Of a stretch of 64,000 bases of DNA, positions 33,801 through 46,450 are shown one piece after another. Below the pieces are notes generated by a model. That model was given only the letters and a program-made list of their open reading frames with translations, had not been told where the DNA came from and made no database searches. Source of the DNA: Pictodentalium vernedei (Eukaryota; Mollusca; Scaphopoda; Dentaliida; Dentaliidae); contig CM062292.1 in assembly GCA_031216915.1 (NCBI GenBank), forward strand, positions 3,654,457 through 3,718,456, given 5' to 3'. Numbering within the stretch: position 1 is the stretch's first letter; every line of letters starts with the position of its first letter. The position numbers were made by a program, and so were the translations under genes.

Positions 33801-34555
33801 TTTATGGCTGAAGTCACCTCCAATATCCAAGAACCAGGTTTGAACACCAGACATGTCCAGTTAACAGGAACCATCCAATTTCAGTTGTTTGCGTTTATGC
33901 AAGGGGAACGCCGTATCACTCAGTGTTGGTCATGTTTCGAGGTCTAGATTAATACCGCATTTGTGCAATCAACAGGCCCGCACGTGAACAAAATTACTCA
34001 TTCAAAAATGGAAACATGAAACTGATGAAGGGATCTTCAAATAACATGTAAAATAGTGGCCCAAAAAGAGGAATGCAAAGAAATGTTTCAAATTGAAATT
34101 ACTGATGTTCGAGATACTTTGTCAGAATACTACGGTTAAAATACATCTTAACAAACATTTGATAGCCCAATGATGTGTGTTTGACATGCCTTCGTCGTGT
34201 TTTGTTGATGGTGACATGTTGCATTCATTTTAAATGAGCAAAACGCATGGGAATGGGGTTGCTTACAGACCTGTCTTGTGTGAAAAGAAAAGTGCACATT
34301 TGGGCGTATTTTTTCTTCTCTAAAACAGATTCCTGGGATGCGCATGACGACACGGTTTTGAAACGGGTTACTCCAACGAAGTTTAAACTAGATACTCTTT
34401 AGATCCGCATTAGAGACGCTCTACAGATATTTCATTCTTCCAATGTTTTGACTATGTTGATGTAGTATGGGACAACTGTAGTGAAACGAACAAAATACTC
34501 CAACAAAATGTACAACGAGACGGATAATGCACAATTATTGGAGTGCCAAGAGGGA
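33801..34555. other. Gene-free stretch
   Basis: No supported gene or repeat. Confidence 0.45.
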
Positions 34556-35290
34556 CAAGTCATAATCTTATTTATAAAGAATCAGGTTTTATAACATTAA
34601 AGGAACAAAGGAAACGGCACAAAATTATAACTATGTTTAACATTATTAACACTGATGTACCTAGTTGCATTAACACGGATGTACCTAATTACATTAACAA
34701 GGAGGTACCTAATTACATTAAAACGGATGTACCTAATTACATTAACACGGATGTACCTAATTACATACGACTGTTAGTCTCTCGTCCAGTTTTAGAAGTT
34801 ACTTCTTATCCACTAAGAAAATACTGTTATTATATGAAATTTAATGTAACAAGTAACGGTTCTTAAAATGCATTTCTGCCATCTGAGGTGAGGCTTTGGA
34901 ATAGCTTACACGAGGACATCAGAAACTGTGAAACAATAAATGTTCTGAAATAGGTTTTAACAATTGATGACCTCATTGTCCCTAAATACCACTATGTCTG
35001 GAGCAGAAATCCACGTATTATCCATGGCAAACTCTTTCTAAATTATAGCGAATTAAATGGTCATAGTTTGATAGCTTTATCAGTGACACTTCTGAATGCC
35101 GCTGCAGCTCTATCGGTATGAACATCCCAGGAATTATATACTTCCAAGTCCTTTTTCAGAAGATGGACGTAACATGACGCTTGTTTAAAAAACGATGACA
35201 AGACTATCGAGATTCTACTCCACAGAATTCGTATAAATCTGACTAGCACAGCAGTTTTGTATCCAATAGTGTTCAAGAAAACATTATCTA
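34556..35290 (+). pseudogene. LINE RT C-terminal remnant with internal 24-bp repeats
   Basis: The + strand translation gives SYPLRKYCYYMKF, then after a stop FLPSEVRLWNSLHEDIRN, then VPKYHYVWSRNPRIIHGKL, and in a shifted frame FISDTSECRCSSIG. In order these match the C-terminal part of CR1/L2-like reverse transcriptases (LR-N segment, LWNSLPxDIR, a basic segment, then a Cys-rich end). There are at least two stops and one frameshift. At 34648-34768 a 24-bp unit (TAACACGGATGTACCTAATT plus CAT and one more base) is repeated about five times, encoding PNYINTDV octapeptides just before the RT motifs. Confidence 0.65.
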
Positions 35291-35569
35291 AACGAAAAGG
35301 TTTGAAAACTTGTTATAGGAAAGTTTTAATTGATCAGGTGTTGTGGTCTTTACCCTCATGATGACTGGATTCTACATTTTAAGCTGAGACCTCATCATGA
35401 CATGCACGCTGTCTACCTTAATTCGTCTGGCCATACTCCAATCATCATGCATGATTCTATATCCATTATACATCAACTCGTGATAGGTTTAGAGATTAAC
35501 CGGTTCACTACCCAAAATAAGCTGAAAGGCCGACAAACATTATATTCTAAGAAGGTTTTTTTTGTAACC

Positions 35570-35885
35570 TGCAGTTAAAAATAGAAGTCCTGTCATGAGA
35601 TGCGCACAAATAGCACGTCGATCTGCGCGTTAATCTACACGTTGTGACCATAATAAGGCTATCAAATTCTGTGCATATGGACTGTGCACAAGAAATGTGT
35701 CAACCAATGGACCTCCGGGTAACCCGGGAATCCATTGGCAGAAACTATGCCTGTGTTTGCTGTGAGTAACCAGGAGAACCTGCCGTGCTTTGGATGCCAT
35801 TCAATATGTCAATGGTGCGCAATTCCTACGCACAGTTAAGCCCAGATAAGCGCACATTTCGTGACAGGACTTCTAGATTTAACAA
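35570..35885. mobile_element. Foldback MITE family B (B2)
   Basis: GCAGTTAAAAATAGAAGTCC to GACAGGACTTCTAGATTTAA. Central hairpin CAATGGACCTCCGGGTAA / CCCGGGAATCCATTG has two arm mismatches. The outer TA is lost at both ends. Confidence 0.88.
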
Positions 35886-36240
35886 AACAAAATAATCTGT
35901 GAGGCCGACAAGATTTTTTTGTAACCTTTGCTGTCGTGTAACACTTCTGGAAACGGCTTAAAGAGCATTGTCCAGTTGTGTGTTGCAGAGCATCATGGCT
36001 TCTGTTCTTCCCACTGGCCAGACAAGGGCAAACATACGCCACCTTCCCAACACCATTGTGTTGATTAATTATGATTAAGAGGGAAATGTAGTCACGTGGT
36101 TGAGTACGTTTTCGTTCTGCATAATTGATTAAGTGGAGGATTCAATTTTCCATTAATTTAGTAATATGCTTTTGTACCTATCTGGTCACTTTTGCATAGC
36201 TGCACATATACCATACAACGTAATTTTACTATGTAAGGGA
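35886..36240. other. Spacer between two family B copies
   Basis: No gene or repeat recognised. Confidence 0.45.
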
Positions 36241-36535
36241 ACAGTTAAAACTAGAAGTCCTGTCATGAAATGCTCGCTAATAGCACGTCGACCTGCGCGT
36301 TATGACCATAGTAATGCTATCACATGTTGTACATAAGGTCTGTGCACAAGCAATGTTTCAGCCAATGGACCTCCGGGTAACCCGGAGGTCCATTGACAGA
36401 AACATTGCCTATGTTTGCTATGAGTAACCAGGAGAACCTGCCGTGCTTTGGATGCCATTCGATATGGCAATTGCGCGCAATTTCTACGCACAATTTAGCC
36501 TAGATAAGCGCACAGTTCGTGACAGGACTTCTAAC
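36241..36535. mobile_element. Foldback MITE family B (B3)
   Basis: Same orientation as B2. ACAGTTAAAACTAGAAGTCC to GACAGGACTTCTAAC. Core CAATGGACCTCCGGGTAA / CCCGGAGGTCCATTG. The right tip is truncated and the sequence between the left arm and core has a short deletion. Confidence 0.88.
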
Positions 36536-36565
36536 TCGGTTTCAAATGAACGAAATAAAAATATT

Positions 36566-36802
36566 CTATTCGCCCGCCTAATTTAGAAATAGAGCAGGTA
36601 AAAAAAAAAAATATTGTTAAAAGAATTTCAACAATGCAATACCATGTAACCCTTATTGGAATGAGCTCTTGCAGTTCGTCCCAAAGAGAGGTCACATGAT
36701 ATGGTTTTGTTGAAATGTTTTGAAATATATTTATTATTTTTTTTTTTTAAATAATTGAAATAAAAAAAAATGTGATATCGTCTTCTTTGGAAAAGGGATT
36801 AA
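36566..36802. mobile_element. Foldback MITE family C, subfamily b (C6)
   Basis: Left terminus missing: it begins within ATTCGCCCGCCTAATTT. Core CCCTTATTGGAATGAGCTC / CCCAAAGAGAGGTCACATGA, ending TTTGGAAAAGGGATTAA. Strongly diverged. Confidence 0.65.
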
Positions 36803-37157
36803 CGGCAAGATCGTGAATTGTATCGCGAAATAATATCAAACGATTAATCATTGTTTCCTTTACATGAGAAGTGGGAATGTAATAATTAAAGCAAGCAATG
36901 GAGAAAGATTGGAGCAAATTCTTCATATATATAATTTGATAACGTCAGGAAGACAGAACCAATTGAGAAGTGTCATTATCTGATGGACTTTAAAATAGGT
37001 TTCAGAAAAAGAAGAATATGCTATTGCCATAGTCAACACGTCTAGCCCTCCTACTCTCTGGGTTGGATTTGCCTAAACAACGGAGACTGTCAGTGTTGGT
37101 ATAAACTGCTTCAAATAACAAAAGACCCGGAGCCAATACTATAAAACTCAACAATTG
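36803..37157. other. Gene-free spacer
   Basis: Nothing recognised. Confidence 0.45.
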
Positions 37158-37418
37158 TACAGCACGTGGAGAGGGTATTATCACCAAATCACCCGCAGAG
37201 TGGAGATTCCACCCTAGGAATAATTGCAAATTTGTTGCAAAGCATAACCAGCACCAGCAATGTTTCAGGCAATGGACCTCCGGGTTAAACCCGGAGGTCC
37301 ATTGGCTGAAACATTGCTTGTGTTTTTTGTTCATATGTACAAAATATGAAAGTTATAACTTGGGTGATAACTCCACTCCACGGGTGATTTAGTTACAATC
37401 CACTCTCCACGTACTGTA
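37158..37418. mobile_element. Foldback MITE family A (A4)
   Basis: 261 bp, TACAGCACGTGGAGAGGG to CACTCTCCACGTACTGTA. Same orientation as A1 and A3. Core hairpin intact. Confidence 0.93.
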
Positions 37419-38993
37419 TCTTCTAGAATTGTATGTTTAACCTATTAATATAGACAAAAATAAATCAATACCATTTTAAAAGAGAAACTGGCAAATTGCC
37501 AGAGTTTTGAAAAAGATAATGATTCATTTTAGCCCCTTTAAAGTTACAACTAGAAAATACAATTCTAGAAAATACAGTTTTAAAAAAATTATAGCATTCA
37601 CCCCGGAAAGGAAACAGATAACTACGGCTACATAATTTGTGTGGAAAACATTCGATACCATCATTTTGAAGTATTTTACATAACTTTCAACAAGACGTCG
37701 CAAATGAGGAAGATGTGTATTCTCCTGCTAAGTTTAAGTTCGGGTTTCCACCATTCCTATCAATAGAATTCTTCTTCAGATTTCTGTCTTTCTGATTTCA
37801 TTTTAACCTTCACTCTATCTCTCCTCTTCTTCTCTTCTCGTTCTTCTATTCTCTTCTCTTTTCTCTCTCTCTTCTCTCTCTCTCTCGCAGTCTTGCTCTC
37901 TCGCTGAATATTAGTACTTACACAGTTTGTTTGTGGCCTAATATAGTATATATGGTGTCAGTTAATTTCATATTGGACGAGGCACTCTCCCATAAATTGT
38001 AACATAGCAAATTTATACAGTTTCATATGGAAGGTAACATGACACACATCCACAGAATATGAAGCCTTTTAAGTTGCATACCCTGCACTTCAGACCAAAT
38101 ATGGGCTTCCGACACTCAATCTTTCAACTTGAAGCGTTTACCGACTGCCGCCATTTTGAATAATCAATGAACAAAGGGGAGAATACCCATAGCTGTCAGC
38201 CTGTTGACAGGCAGTATACGGTTTTATACGGTTTTATACGGTTTTATATGCAGTCTGTATGTGACGTCTTTGAACCAATGAAACTCCCAGATACTTGTAG
38301 GAGGTAAGATATATTTATATACACGTCTGCCTCTTTGTCTCTTTGTTCCCAGGGAGAGTGATGCTTTCCGAAAATAAGTAGGAGAAGAGAAGGGGCTCAT
38401 CACTCAGCAATTTGTAATTTATTACTCAAGGATCGCGTTCTCGTTGATTTTTCGCAGTGAATTTTCTTGATTGCTAGACAATCATGACGATAGACCTTTC
38501 CCTCATGTGTATGGGAAGAACGTCGGAATGTTTTCCCGGTGAGACATGATTGAGTAACGAAGCAAACCACACGCGCGTGCAAGTTACCAATGAACCGCCT
38601 TCGTGACGCCATTTTGTGTATGTATATCCGACTTAGATTGGAAAGCAAGTAACTTGCCGATCACTAAAGTAGATTTAATACAGCTAGCAAGCCGAATGAG
38701 TAATCACTGTGTTGAACATAGTGAGCACTCATTTGTCTTGCTAGATGCACAGTGTGTTGGACATGCGTCAATATCAGGCAATTGCTGGTCTTGCAGTTAT
38801 TTGAGAACGGTGTCCCCTCGAACAACAAATTAGGAAACGGCGTTAACCCACGTTCACTCAAGAAAGCATCATTGGCAGAAGAAATAATGTCAGAGACAAA
38901 AACCAAAACTGTCCCACCTCGATAAGATGTCTGTAGAAGCGGAGTTTAATACGATACAGTCCTTCTCAACCACCCAGGCAGAACAGAGCAACG
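37419..38993. other. Gene-free stretch with CT microsatellite
   Basis: A TCTC-rich simple repeat lies at about 37800-37905. An 11-bp repeat (TACGGTTTTAT, three copies) lies at 38217-38249. No gene is recognised. Confidence 0.5.
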
Positions 38994-39090
38994 GTTTAAG
39001 TAGCACATGAATCCTTGCGTGACCTGGGAATAATGGTTGAACTTCAACCATTATTCCCAGGTCACGCAAGGATTCATGTGCTACTTAAAC
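38994..39090. repeat. 97-bp perfect inverted repeat with 1-nt loop
   Basis: Arms of 48 bp: GTTTAAGTAGCACATGAATC and onward to GGTTGAA, a single C at 39042, then the exact complement ending GTGCTACTTAAAC. No terminal features of the named families are seen. Confidence 0.95.
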
Positions 39091-40142
39091 CCCTCGATTC
39101 TGAAATATTACACACAGATGTCAGCCATTAGGCATAATTATGTAATGGATTCTATTTGGGGATATTTCATTCTACGTGATTGCCAAAAGTTACTATATTA
39201 ACCCTGATGTATACATACATGCACGGAACGTGACGCTGTGTGAATGCGCCTTGTCAATAGGACACGAGTGCAAGTGCACGAAGGATAGAACGGGAAGCGT
39301 TGCCTCGAGTTCTATCCTTTCGCGACGGCACGAGTTAAAAAATCGGTCTTATTGTAGAATTTGACAGTTCTGACGTCTGCTTGAAATGAAAATAAAAAAA
39401 AAATGCAGGTGTGGTTGGAAAACACGAGTGACAGGCCGATATGTAAACAGAAAATTATAAATGACAAATTGCATCCAATTAGGTTTTTTATTCGTATTTA
39501 TAAGAAATTAGCTGTCGTTATCTGAGAGATATTCGCTTTAAAGTCAGAACTCGAGTATTATAAAATATCACTCCTCAGTTAAGTCATCCGCGAAGATTGA
39601 ATGACTTATGCCGATCGTTCGCCATTTTTTCTTTCTTTTTCGTCAGACCAAAATTCTGTGTACTTCTCCTTGAGACACACTCTCGAAATTTAGCACACTA
39701 ATCACAAAACGGAAGAAAATCTCGCCCGGACAAGCATTTGTTTCCAGAACTTATATCCGTAGTGAGAGCGATGCAGGTTGTAAATGTTTGGAATATTTTT
39801 TTATATCCACTCTTCAATCAAGCCCCACTCTTTCAAACTTTGCATACCCTATCTCCAATAAAAATCGTACCTAAAAGTGTGTTCATCCATGGGAACCTCT
39901 TCATCCCCCATATTGCGTCATAGTGGCCTTAAGGAGTTGGAAAAATTCAATTTTGTCGGACTTTATGAAATTTTAGTAAGTTGCAGAGCTCCAAAAATTG
40001 AGAGATAACTGTAACTCCATATTTATAACGGATACCGCTGCCGAACCTTTTTCTTATTTGAAATAGTTCGATGTTTTTTTTTATTTATTTAAAGTTGACG
40101 CACCCGATGGCATCGATACCAATTTTATGTTTTTACTACACT
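39091..40142. other. Gene-free stretch
   Basis: Nothing recognised. Confidence 0.45.
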
Positions 40143-40340
40143 TTAACCCCCTGCACACTGATGTCAAAATACCAAAATTTCAAGTATTCATTATTCCCAT
40201 AATGCAACTAGAAATTTAATCAATCCAGTCTTGTTTGACAGAGCTCAACGAGCTCTGTCAAACAAGACTGAATTGATTAAATTTTAGAAAAATTAGTAGC
40301 CTGAAATTTTGAGATTTTTACATCAGTGTGCAGGGGTTAA
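40143..40340. mobile_element. Foldback MITE family E (E2), TTAA type
   Basis: TTAACCCCCTGCACACTGAT to ATCAGTGTGCAGGGGTTAA. Inner arms AGTCTTGTTTGACAGAGCTC / GAGCTCTGTCAAACAAGACT. It is a better preserved version of E1. Confidence 0.92.
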
Positions 40341-41218
40341 TTTTCAACCTCATTCTTAACCCCAGCCTTTCGGAATTCTGGGACAAGTGTCTCCAGAAAA
40401 GGACATATTTATTTAAAAATTTCTTTGAAAATTCTCACCCGTTATGCCCGAAACGCTCTTACGTCAGGGGAGGGGGGGGGGGGGGGGGATGCGGGGTCCA
40501 TTTGATCAAAAATTAAAAATAATCTGATTTTTCTGAAATTTTGATATGATTTGATGTGGATATCAGAAAATTATGTTTTTGATTTGCGCCAGTTTGTCGT
40601 CACTTCGAAGTTTAGTCTATTTCGGACATATTTCCTTAAAACGAGCGATGAGGTGTTCTTTATCGAGTGGCCTAGTACGTTAAACGGCGACAGATATCTT
40701 CACGTCATTGTCCGTGCGTTCGGCGTTGGTTGTTAGATAATTTCTGGAAATTCGCTTTGCGAATTGAAAACCATCTAGTAAAATACGTTTAATGTCGTTA
40801 ATTTTGGTGGATTTGAACAAATTATTTTCCAATTTATATTCGATTTATAACGGCAGCCACTGCAGCTTCCGAACTGATCTAAGTACGAATGCGACGTATC
40901 ATTTGACCGATTACGAAAAATGGCGGAGTTTAGTTCTTTTGATGGATTCATGACGTCAGGTGGACAAATGGTTCGTCAACAAAAATGGGTATGGAACGCG
41001 TGCTCCGTGCGATTTTGCAAATATGGAACTGGAGGAAGACTAATAGCCGTGCATAAAAACCACAAACTGCAACTTTTATATTGCTTTGGAAAGGTTGTCC
41101 CAAGTGTATTCTTCCTTCAGAACGCAAACGCTATGCTGCATGATTCTTGACATTGTTGGCTCTCTTTCGAGGCAACCAACTATGGTGTACAAACAACACT
41201 GAGTTATCTGCAGCTCTG
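40341..41218. other. Gene-free stretch with G tract
   Basis: A G run of about 22 with one A lies at 40467-40488. The + frame at 40920-41150 has no recognisable domain. Confidence 0.45.
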
Positions 41219-41569
41219 TACAGTCCAGTCGCCGTGGATTGGGCGCACTCCAAGAGTGGGCAGCGACGTCCAGGCATTCGTTTACCAGGTAATAAAGACC
41301 GTGAGAAGCAAAATTTTAATTAATTAAGAACCGGATTGTAGCTCGTTCCAACGAGGGGTCATAACTTATGTTTTTGAGACAAAAAATGAAAAAAATAGTT
41401 ATTCAAGAATTGTTTTTGCAAGTGACGACTGCTTTTCATGTTAGGTAAAGGGTTAATTAAATCGCTGATGATTGTTCTTATAATCATGTTTGATATCCAA
41501 TGTTATTGCGTCCGTGGAGATACTTCCCACCCTCGGAAAGAGACCAGACTACGGCGGCCGTACTCTGCA
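41219..41569. mobile_element. Foldback MITE family F (F3) with nested family C insertion
   Basis: TACAGTCCAGTCGCCGTGG to ACTACGGCGGCCGTACT. Landmarks CGTTTACCAGGTAATAA and GATACTTCCCACCCTCGG match F1 and F2. The central TTAATTAA region, equivalent to the F2 hairpin, is interrupted by a family C half-element. Confidence 0.75.
41341..41456. mobile_element. Family C half-element (C7) nested in F3
   Basis: Only the right half is present: GCTCGTTCCAACGAGGGGTC through CATGTTAGGTAAAGGGTTAA, with TTAA continuing into F3 sequence. The left half and part of the F3 core were lost. Confidence 0.8.
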
Positions 41570-41729
41570 TGTTCATAAGATAGTAATTTACCTAAAATTA
41601 ATCGGAAGTTTCAAGTAGTAAAAGAATTGCGCATTTCTGTCAATCATCGAGTTACCTAAAGTGTATAATGGGGACATCTGTGAAATATGCCATACAGTAA
41701 TGGTAAATTTAAAGTGGTGTGCACACTCC

Positions 41730-42928
41730 ACTTTAATTCACTTAGCAGACACCTTTACAGATCGTAATTCAACATATTCACTTAGCAGATACCTTTACAG
41801 ATCGTAATTCAACATATTCACTTAGCAGACACCTTTACAGATCGCAATTCAACATATTCACTTAGCAGACATCTTTACAGATCGTAATTCAACATATTCA
41901 CTTAGCAGACACCTTTACAGATCGTAATTCAACATATTCACTTAGCAGACACCTTTACAGATCGTAATTCAAAATATTCACTCAGCAGACACCTTTACAG
42001 ATCGTAATTCAACATATTCACTTAGCAGACACCTTTACAGATCGTAATTCAACATATTCACTTAGCAGACATCTTTACAGATCGTAATTCAACATATTTA
42101 CTTAGCAGACACCTTTACAGATCGTAATTTAACATATCCACTTTGCAGACACCTTTACAGATCGTAATTCAGCATATTCACTCAGCAGACACCTTTCCAA
42201 ATGGTAATTCAACATATTCACTTAGCAGACACCTTTACAGATCGTAATGCAACATATTCACTTAGCAGACACCTTTATAGATCGTAATGCAACATATTCA
42301 CTTAGCAGACACCTTTCCAAATCGTAATTCAACATATTCACTGAGCAGACACCTTTACATATCGTAATTCAACATATTTACTTAGATGACACCTTTACAG
42401 ATCGTAATTCAACATATTCACTCAGCAGACACCTTTACAGATCGTAATTCAACATATTCACTTAGCAGACACCTTTACAGATCGTAATTCAACATATTTA
42501 CTTAGATGACACCTTTACAGATCGTAATTCAACATATTCACTCAGCAGACACCTTTACAGATCGTAATTCAACATATTTACTTAGATGACACCTTTACAG
42601 ATCGTAATTCAACATATTCACTCAGCAGATACCTTTACAGATCGTAATTCAACATATTCACTTAGCAGACACCTTTACAGATCGTAATTCAACATATTCA
42701 CTTAGCAGACACCTTTACAGATCGTAATTCAACATATTCACTTAGCAGACATCTTTACAGATCGTAATTCAACATATTCACTTAGCAGACATCTTTACAG
42801 ATCGTAATTCAACATATTCACTTAGCAGACACCTTTATAGATCGTGATGCAACATATTCACTTAGCAGACATCTTTACAGATCGTAATTCAACATATTCA
42901 CTCAGCAGACACCTTTACAGATCGTAAC
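41730..42928. repeat. Tandem array T5, 40-bp unit, about 30 copies
   Basis: The unit is TAATTCAACATATTCACTTA then GCAGACACCTTTACAGATCG. Variants (CTCAGCAGAC, TTAGATGAC, TTTCCAAAT) are clustered, for example alternating units at 42380-42620. Homogeneity implies recent amplification. It begins next to a small hairpin (AAAGTGG / CCACTTT at about 41710-41733). Confidence 0.96.
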
Positions 42929-43116
42929 GTATATACTGGACGGGCGCTATTGATATATATTGCCTTTCAATTTTTTTTATTATTTCAAGTTTTCCCAAAT
43001 AATGACCCCCTCGTTCCAACCAGAGACTTTAGGCTATATACATATATATAGTTTATAACAGTTTACTTAGTTTGTGAACTGTTATTCTGAATAGCGCGTT
43101 ACGATTTCAAAGCTCA

Positions 43117-43347
43117 TTAACCCCCTGAACTCTAGTGGTATCTTCCATGTCAGTTCAATGGCAGCAACTAGAAGAGTCCATATTCATTATTTGGGGTAGA
43201 CCAATCATTATTTCCAGCCTCGGGGCTGCACGTTGAACATACTGATTGGTCTACCCCACACATTCACTGAATAACCATCCTATTTAATGACGTTATGGCG
43301 TGTCATGTGGCTGGCCGGAAAAGCGGCCGATTGGTTCAAAGAGATAA
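43117..43347. mobile_element. Foldback MITE family D (D3), TTAA type
   Basis: TTAACCCCCTGAACTCTAGT left end. Core GTAGACCAATCATTATTTCC / GGCTGCACGTTGAACATAC then TGATTGGTCTACCCCAC. The right arm has CCATCCTATTTAATGACG. The right terminus is eroded. Confidence 0.85.
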
Positions 43348-44257
43348 TACCAATAAAGGTAAAACCCGAGTGAGTGCTCTAAAAATATAGTGATAGTATT
43401 CATAGATTACTTGTGACAATTTTTGTTTAGATTAACAGTCTCCTGGCTGTATTGTAACAATAGTCCATACGATCTAGAATTTTCCATCAATTGTAAAAAA
43501 AAAAAACCTTTACTTCACACTGGATGTGTCTGTTGATGCACTCTAACCAATATACAGGACGTTCCAAGAAAATTATATGTAAAAATTTCCGAAATTCCAG
43601 ATTGCGTCCATTGTGGTCGCCATTTTGGGTAAATTCGGCAGGTCATCATAACTCGCAAATGTGATGGAATCCTGCCAAATAAGACATATTATTCTGCTTG
43701 GGAAAGGGATGTCCAAAACTTAAGCTGGCAGCCAAAATGGTACCCGCAAAGATGGAAATTTAGTGATGTTTGGGAAACTTTCGTTAAATCTTGTTAGGTT
43801 AATAATAAAGTATCAACAACGGCAGACAAATACATCGAGAATAATAGAATACATCTCAATAAGAGTAAAATCCTCGCCCTCTGATTGAATAAGAGCTGAC
43901 GTAGTTTATTTTATGTTTACGGCGCCGGTAGCAAATGTTACCGTCTGACGTCACCTCACGAAATATTTGAAATGACGTCGCCCTTTTCGTAATTGCTTCA
44001 TCAATGGAGTGACTAGCAAGCTGCTTCATTTTTCTGAATTTTTCACACGTGCAGCAGACGGTGTTCTAGATGAAGTGTTGTTTAAATTAGAAACCGGTTT
44101 ACGATTTGAACTGAGATGGGATTAGTTTATCCGGTTTATCGATTGTTTAATCAGAGCCATCGTAACGTACACGAGAGTTTATTTATTAAACATACGCTCC
44201 AAACCGCAAACCTCAGACCATGTTACCTTCAATTCATCATAATAATTTATAATATTA
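43348..44257. other. Gene-free stretch
   Basis: Nothing recognised. Confidence 0.45.
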
Positions 44258-44507
44258 TTAACCCTTTACCTAACATGAAAAGCAGACGACACTAGCAAAA
44301 AAAATTCTTGAATAATTATTTTTTTCATTTTTTGTCTCAAAAACATAGGTTATGACCCCTCGTTGGAACGAGCTCGACGAGCTCGTTCCAACGAGGGGTC
44401 ATAGCCTATGTTTTTGAGACAAAAAAATGAAAATATTTTGAAAATTAATTGGCGATTTTTGAGAATAGCGCTGGCCGGTTTTGCCGTTACGTTGGGTAAA
44501 GGGTTAA
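44258..44507. mobile_element. Foldback MITE family C, subfamily a (C8), best preserved
   Basis: 250 bp, TTAACCCTTTACCTAAC to GTTGGGTAAAGGGTTAA. Core CCTCGTTGGAACGAGCTCGA / CGAGCTCGTTCCAACGAGG within GTCTCAAAAACATAGGTTAT and its complement. Both TTAA ends are intact. Confidence 0.95.
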
Positions 44508-45784
44508 TGATTCATATCTGGTAGATTTATATAGCTGGACCCATCGATTGTGCTACAAATATCACGTGGAAATGCGAGATTTAAAATGGAGATAATTCTA
44601 TCAAGGAAACTCGACCCTTCATTTTGTGCAATAAAATCATCACATAAGGAGGCAAAGAGTCTTCTGTCTTCGCGGTGATCATTCTCTATGAAATAAATGC
44701 TTCTTCTGCCTGTTTGATCACAGAAGTCCACGAAATGAGGCGAGAATTAACAAATTGCACCCAAGATATACCTACCAACTCTGTTGTGATTCTGATTCAA
44801 CTTAAAAATAGGCCAGCATTAAATGATAAAACATTGACCCAAAGAATACAAAAAAAACGGAGTACCTTCAAAATAAGGAACCAAGACAGCATACAAGACT
44901 AACACTGGCGAATCGAGGAGACCTGGGCATGTTTAACTATACTACAAGTCCACGCAATCCAGCAATTTTCGCAGCTCATTGTCGAAGAAATAATGAGGGA
45001 AACTTCAGATAGATTGTATATTGTCTTATCTTCAAGTCCAATCTGTATGACCAGTATATAGTAATAACCTACCGATAATCAGCTATAACCCCGAGAAAAA
45101 CAAATTATTTCAGTCCATACGAACGAAATATCTTTCTTTAACAAGCTCTAACGAGCACATCGATACTTCTTTCATATCGTTGGCCTTGTCCTCGAAGATG
45201 AAAAGGAATCCGAGAACCGGTATACACATCCTCATATCTTTGAAAATAACTTTATGACATTCCGTTCTATACACCGATCATATTATAGGAGAGTCCGCTA
45301 AGTATCCAAGAGCGGACTTGCTAATGGTTGATCGGGAGACTTCTCAGTCGACCGATGAACACAGTGTTGAAGTCCACCAAAGAGTTTTGTTCGCAAGGAA
45401 ATTTTGTGTTAAACATTTCTATAAAATGTACCCCCCCCCCCCCCACCCCCGAACGCATCAGCCAACTGTATCGTAATGACTACAAAGACGGATAGAGAAA
45501 ATGTCGTCCAGATCCAATCGCAATCTGGCTGACATTTTTTTTTTCACTTTTCCCACAGCAACATAGCAGAAACTCACCCGAAGAGAAAGAAAATTATCCG
45601 ATCTCTCACAAACGATGTTCGACGCCAACGAATCAACGAATATGGGTGCGGTTTTTGTTTGTTTTCTTAATTTCGCAATATTTTATTTATGAAATCTCTA
45701 AACCCCAATAAATTAATAAGTATTAGTGATGTAACGTTGTTTCCACGAGATCGCGACCTCACCTGTTATGTGATCAAAGTATTG
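44508..45784. other. No recognised gene; one protein-like minus frame
   Basis: The minus frame 44731-44504 (75 codons) is not recognisable and stops inside the C8 terminus, so a real exon would be truncated by the element. A C tract lies at 45431-45450. A G-like hairpin (AATGTCGTCCAGATC / GATC-like complement GGCTGACATT) lies at about 45500-45540. Confidence 0.35.
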
Positions 45785-45895
45785 TACAGTACTGTGATCA
45801 TAAAAACGGACAAAGAATTTTGACCGGGTCGTGACTCCGTCGTGATCTGGTCGAAATTATCTTCCCTCATTTTTCCAGTTGCAGTATAGATTCTT
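45785..45895. mobile_element. Foldback element family G (G2)
   Basis: TACAGTACTGTGATCATAAA, then ACGGACAAAGAATTTTGACC / GGTCGAAATTATCTTCC around GTCGTGACTCCGTCGTGATC. It matches G1 in layout. A shorter fragment (CGATCGCTACCCAGTCGCGA) lies at about 52420. Confidence 0.6.
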
Positions 45896-45937
45896 ATCCG
45901 CCGGAAAAGAAATGCGTGAGTAGTTATCCTGATACAC

Positions 45938-46255
45938 TACAATTAAAACTAGAAGTCATGTCATGAAATGCGCACAAATAGCACGTCGATCTGCGCGTTA
46001 ATCTACGCGTTATGACCGTAGTAAGGCTATCAAATTATGTACATATGGCCTGTGCACAAGCAATGTTCCAGCCAGTGGACCTCCAGGTAACCCGGAGGTC
46101 CATTGCCAGAAACATTGCCTGTGTTTGCTATGAGTAACCAGGAGAACCTGCCGTGCTTTGGATGTCATTCGATATGGCAATAGCGCGCAATTCCTAAGCG
46201 CAATTAAGCCTAGATAAGCACACAGTTCATGACAGGACTTCTAGTTTTAACTGTA
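45938..46255. mobile_element. Foldback MITE family B (B4)
   Basis: 318 bp, TACAATTAAAACTAGAAGTC to GACTTCTAGTTTTAACTGTA. Core CAGTGGACCTCCAGGTAA / CCCGGAGGTCCATTG. Same orientation as B2 and B3; B1 and B5 are reversed. Confidence 0.92.
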
Positions 46256-46450
46256 CTTCCGTTTGTTGTTCCTGAGTCACTCCTGATATCGCAATAATTC
46301 ATTTATGAAACCATATGGTGTGCAATTATTTCTCTATCGGAAAGCAATGTGATTTAGAAAAATATACCTTCATGATAAAAGTATTGTATATAATATTATG
46401 TGGCAATGGACATTAAGTGGGACTGGCATTTCAGCCACATAAACACTACT

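Noticed and set aside
22560-42928. CRISPR-like appearance of regular short repeats
   Set aside because: There are no unique spacers between repeats, units are contiguous and variable, and the sequence is eukaryotic.
44504-44731. Protein-like 75-codon minus frame
   Set aside because: Reads like protein, but no family is recognised, it ends within a MITE terminus and no splice partner is identifiable.
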